In this document: positions 60,669 through 64,000 of the stretch, piece by piece
Layout: the number at the start of each line of letters is the position of its first letter
Position numbering within the stretch: the stretch's first letter is position 1
NCBI RefSeq assembly: GCF_964199755.1
Contig: NC_133906.1
Span: forward strand, 22,133,419 to 22,197,418
Direction: 5' to 3'
Origin: Larus michahellis
Lineage: Eukaryota > Chordata > Aves > Charadriiformes > Laridae
DNA: 64,000 bases
The notes under the pieces: model-generated
Database searches by the model: none
What the model was told of the DNA's origin: nothing
What the model saw: the letters and a program-made list of their open reading frames with translations, nothing else
Program-made: the position numbers and the translations under genes

Positions 60669-63600
60669 AAATGCATAGCTGATTAAATCACCAGTAATTG
60701 CTCCTCAGAAAGAACAGTATTTTAAATCTCTTAGACTTTCTGCCTTTCAAATCAAAGAGTTCAGTGAATCATTAGGCATTTCAATGTATTAACAATTTGG
60801 GTGGTTTGAAGAAAAAAAACCTCTCTTGTTTCCTGCTCTGTTAAAGTTACTTTTGTTCTTACTTATTATCTGCTCCAGAAAATTAGTGTTTCTAGCTCTC
60901 CCAGTGTGGCACGTATCGATGGTTGCATGTGCTATGTTCAAAATACAGCAGTGACTTCCATTTGTTAAAGCCGGGAACAGGTCCTTGAGCTCTGTGGGTG
61001 AAGCTGACCCTCACTTGCTGACCTGTGGAAAGCTACCCCACAAAGAATTACGTCTTGCTTTGCTGAAAACACCCACAGGGGTGGCAGTGACACATACAAT
61101 AGCAATGAGAGTTTGGGTTTTTAGCCTATATGCCCTGAGCCTACACACACAAGCATACGCTGGCTGAATTGCCAATTAGAAAATAAAAACTGCTGCCAAG
61201 GGACTGATGTATTGAAGTGTTGTATTACCGGAAATCAAAAAAAAACACCTAAGAGAGTCGTTATTGTTATGTACCTTCAGACTAAATGGCTTTTATTTTA
61301 AGCCAAGCTGCTCACTTTGCCTAAAACGCCCTGCAGGATTGTTTGCATGAATCAAGCAAGCGAACTCCTTACAGGTCCTATTGATGTATCAGCTGAAGGT
61401 CCTCACCCTTAGAGAGACAAATCTTTGATTTGGTCAAACCTACTGATTCACTTTAAATCCAGCTCCGTTCATATCTTTACACTTAAAAAAGGGATAATCA
61501 AATTTCTTCCTGATGAGATGCAGCGTACATGCTGCAATGTGCTTAACATTCTTCATTGACTCCCGGAGGTAGAGTGGTCCCCACACCTTCCAGGGACTAA
61601 GGAGAAGGTTCAGTCTCAGCCCAGAAAAGCCAGCGTCTTTCATACCTTATTCAAGAAGTGGAGCTGCTCTTGGTAGTGTTCACAGCTGCCTGCTGTGATC
61701 GCTCAATTGCATGATACATCATTTCAATTGAAAAAGCAGTTTAATGCATTGATAGCGGTTTGCCCAGCTGGAAAAGTGTGTGTAGTACTTTGTACTTCAT
61801 GGCAAGGAGCTGACATTTGTTTTCATTAGCCATACATCGTGGTGTTACATGAGGCAATTGTGCATAGTAAGTTTATATAATACCTCCCCTCAACTGGTGA
61901 GCCACAGATGATCTCCCCAGTAATCAATATTGACATTAAAACCATTTCTTTTCCTATGATAGTGGCATTTTATCTACATTTCACACAGAGGAAATGAAGG
62001 AGAAAATTAGCATACAGTTTTTGCAAGGAGAAATGTCCATGATTCACTAGTTGCCAAATTAAAGTTATGACCCAGTATCTGAATTCCTTATAAATGAAAT
62101 TACTTTCTACTAATATGAGTAAATCAGTCAGTAAAAGGATAAGATATTCCACATCTTCCTGAATTGAGCGGCATTGTAATCACTGAGTACATGCATACTT
62201 GTTTTTGTCTTTTAGGGGACACCTCCAGACCAGCAGGTTGTGGACCTGGAAGAATGGACCAAGATGCCGTGTGGTGTGTGAAAGAGTCTACATTTCTTAG
62301 CACACCAGCAGCACAGCGCTGAGTCACTAAGAATGTCACCAGGCAAGTTCAGGTCAGTTACCGCAAGCTTCCATGGATATTTATGTAGGCAACCTTTGAG
62401 ACTCGGGTATGGATGGGAGGTACGCTTGGAGCACGCTATGTTGTGGCTGCGCCTGAGATGGTTGCTGAAAGGCAATGTGACATAGTCCTTGTTTTCAAAG
62501 GAAACACTGAGGAATGGGGTACGTCTCAGCAGGATTGATGGTGGTTCTCATTAGTTTGTTGGTTCTAATCTACTTCTGAGTAATGTGTGGTAAAGACAAA
62601 GTACAGAAGAACCATGAGGAACTGTGCAGTTAGCCTGAATGTGTTGTTCCTCAGCTTATGAAGGAGTATATCTCCTCCTCGCTGTGGATTTCTACAGCAT
62701 CCGTCTCTGTGGATAGTCATTATAACGGACAAGATCCTTGTTGAACAAGAACAGAGAACTGACTCCAGGCTGTTTGATTTGCTGCTTTAACTACCAGCTC
62801 ATGGCTGGCTCATGGAGCCAGCACGCCTTGGAAGTTCTACCCAACATCCCACACCTGTCAGTGGCTGACTCAGTGATACCATTCTGCTTCTTAAACCCAG
62901 AGCTAAAACCAAGATCAGTTCTGTGACAAACGTCCACCAGTTGTTTTACTTCACTGCCGTCTCTGGCTATTGAGCACATTCCACACCTGCTTTTCAGCTA
63001 TTCTGTACCTCTAGATTACTTCTAGCTCAGCTGGAAGGTGAGATGACACAGATCCCAAAGAAAAGTGGTAACTCCATAGGCAATGTCCTTGTGATATAAC
63101 AGTAATTATTTTTTCTTGTTACAGTTTTGTAGTACTGGAATATTTCTTTTCTTTACTAACTCATTCTTTTCTTCTTCTCTTTTTCTATTCTTTCAATCTT
63201 AAGATTTGGTTCTTCCCTCTGTACATTCCTCTGCCTCCAGTTTCCCACCCACTATTCCTCCCTCAGGAGAAAAACTGGTGCTAAGCTAATTAGCAGCGCT
63301 GTACAATGCATGCAGAAGTACAAGGGTGTTGGTAGGCATTTTTCAGGTGTTGTTTACTCAGAGGCAGAAAGATGCCCAAATGACTTCCTCTGGGAATTAG
63401 GTGCTTTGCACCTAACGGCTCTGTTGCTAGGGCCCCTTTCAGACTGTTCCACTAATGCTGTCTTTGCTTCTTGCTGTAGTATTTGTGATGTGATAGGAAA
63501 AGATCTTAGCAACACTTTGACACCAGGTGGTCTGTGAATCTCTACTTTTTTCTGAAATTAGGTGAGACTCTAGAGCTGGCAAACTGGTAAGAGAAATATC

Positions 63601-64000
63601 ATTAGTGGAAAATACTATTTCTTGGCCACTGAGGAAAAGGAATGCACTTAGCCAACTGCAGAGCTGACTCCTTCATGGTTAAATTTAATTTGGTCATTCT
63701 GATGACAGTAACTACCCCTTCAAAATTAATCTCCTAACTTGTACAGTAGGGTAGCAACTCAGGTGCTGTGTTGGATGCTGTAAAGTACCTTATCTTGCCT
63801 CCCGCTGTTGCTTCAGAAATCTCACTAGGTCTTAGATCATATCTGCTCCTCCTGGATAGACATCTCAAACACACCAGTGTACCCAAAGTGGTGCTGAGTG
63901 CTCCTGAATCGCTGCCTCGCCTTCTGTCGCGTGGCAGTGTCACTGCCTGTTTCTAGACCTTTGCTTCTGTTTGGGTTTAAAGTCTCTGCAAGACAAAAAC

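Larger units (their letters stand above)
53966..64000. other. long AT-rich non-coding stretch, no gene seen
   Basis: Ten kilobases with no recognisable gene or interspersed repeat. The longest frames are about 110-117 codons (minus 54032-54385, plus 54712-55047) and unrecognisable. A 17-base inverted motif, AGGTGA-GTCAG-TCACCT at 56700-56716, contains an exact AP-1 core TGAGTCA. 61960-62015 has a very weak resemblance to antisense MIR. Confidence 0.6.

Noticed and set aside
1..64000. A prokaryotic or viral gene system, CRISPR array or toxin locus
   Set aside because: No dense coding, no spaced identical repeats and no family motifs; the CR1 elements and overall composition point to vertebrate nuclear DNA.

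Overview
This window looks like vertebrate nuclear DNA, most likely from a bird. The main evidence is a CR1 LINE at about 46395-47004. It has the typical CR1 ORF2 tail and ends in two copies of the octamer ATTCTATG. An older CR1 3' tail lies at about 39801-39887. There is no operon-like packing, no ribosome-binding-site pattern and no long host ORF. Recognisable interspersed repeats are sparse, which fits an avian genome better than a mammalian, crocodilian or turtle one. The species cannot be told from the sequence.

I find no host protein-coding gene that I can support. Apart from the CR1 frame, the open frames are short and hit stops at random. The longest (minus strand 4664-5227, minus 8645-9199, minus 23265-23732) lie in GC-richer stretches where stop codons are rare, and they overlap frames on the other strand. 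None shows a protein family I recognise. I see no tRNA or rRNA gene, no retroviral LTR pair and no CRISPR array. The window is best read as intergenic DNA or part of a very large intron on a bird chromosome.

Layout: 1-20 kb is mixed AT-rich DNA with small GC-rich pockets (about 2940-3150, 4800-5260, 7450-7760, 8820-9010, 13300-13520, 14700-14850). It also holds a cluster of hairpins at 5436-5530, a perfect 9-bp hairpin at 11220-11246, a 21-base poly-A run and a doubtful degraded LINE at about 17090-17480. From 19.6 to 21.1 kb comes the most promoter-like stretch: a G-quadruplex motif, a CpG-rich pocket, a TATAAAAG motif and a second, tight G-quadruplex motif. From 21 to 39.8 kb there is little: a short tandem repeat, a probable ancient MIR-type SINE near 25 kb and two more G-quadruplex motifs. 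From 39.8 to 47 kb lie the two CR1 elements, with several short hairpins between them. From 47 to 64 kb there is AT-rich sequence with a perfect 26-bp tandem duplication at 52377-52428, one weak exon-like segment at 49804-49882 and a possible second MIR fragment near 53.9 kb.

I did not find a new gene system. The observations are small-scale: structured palindromes, G-quadruplex motifs, local tandem duplications and possible promoter sites. Most of them could arise by chance in 64 kb, and I have scored them accordingly.
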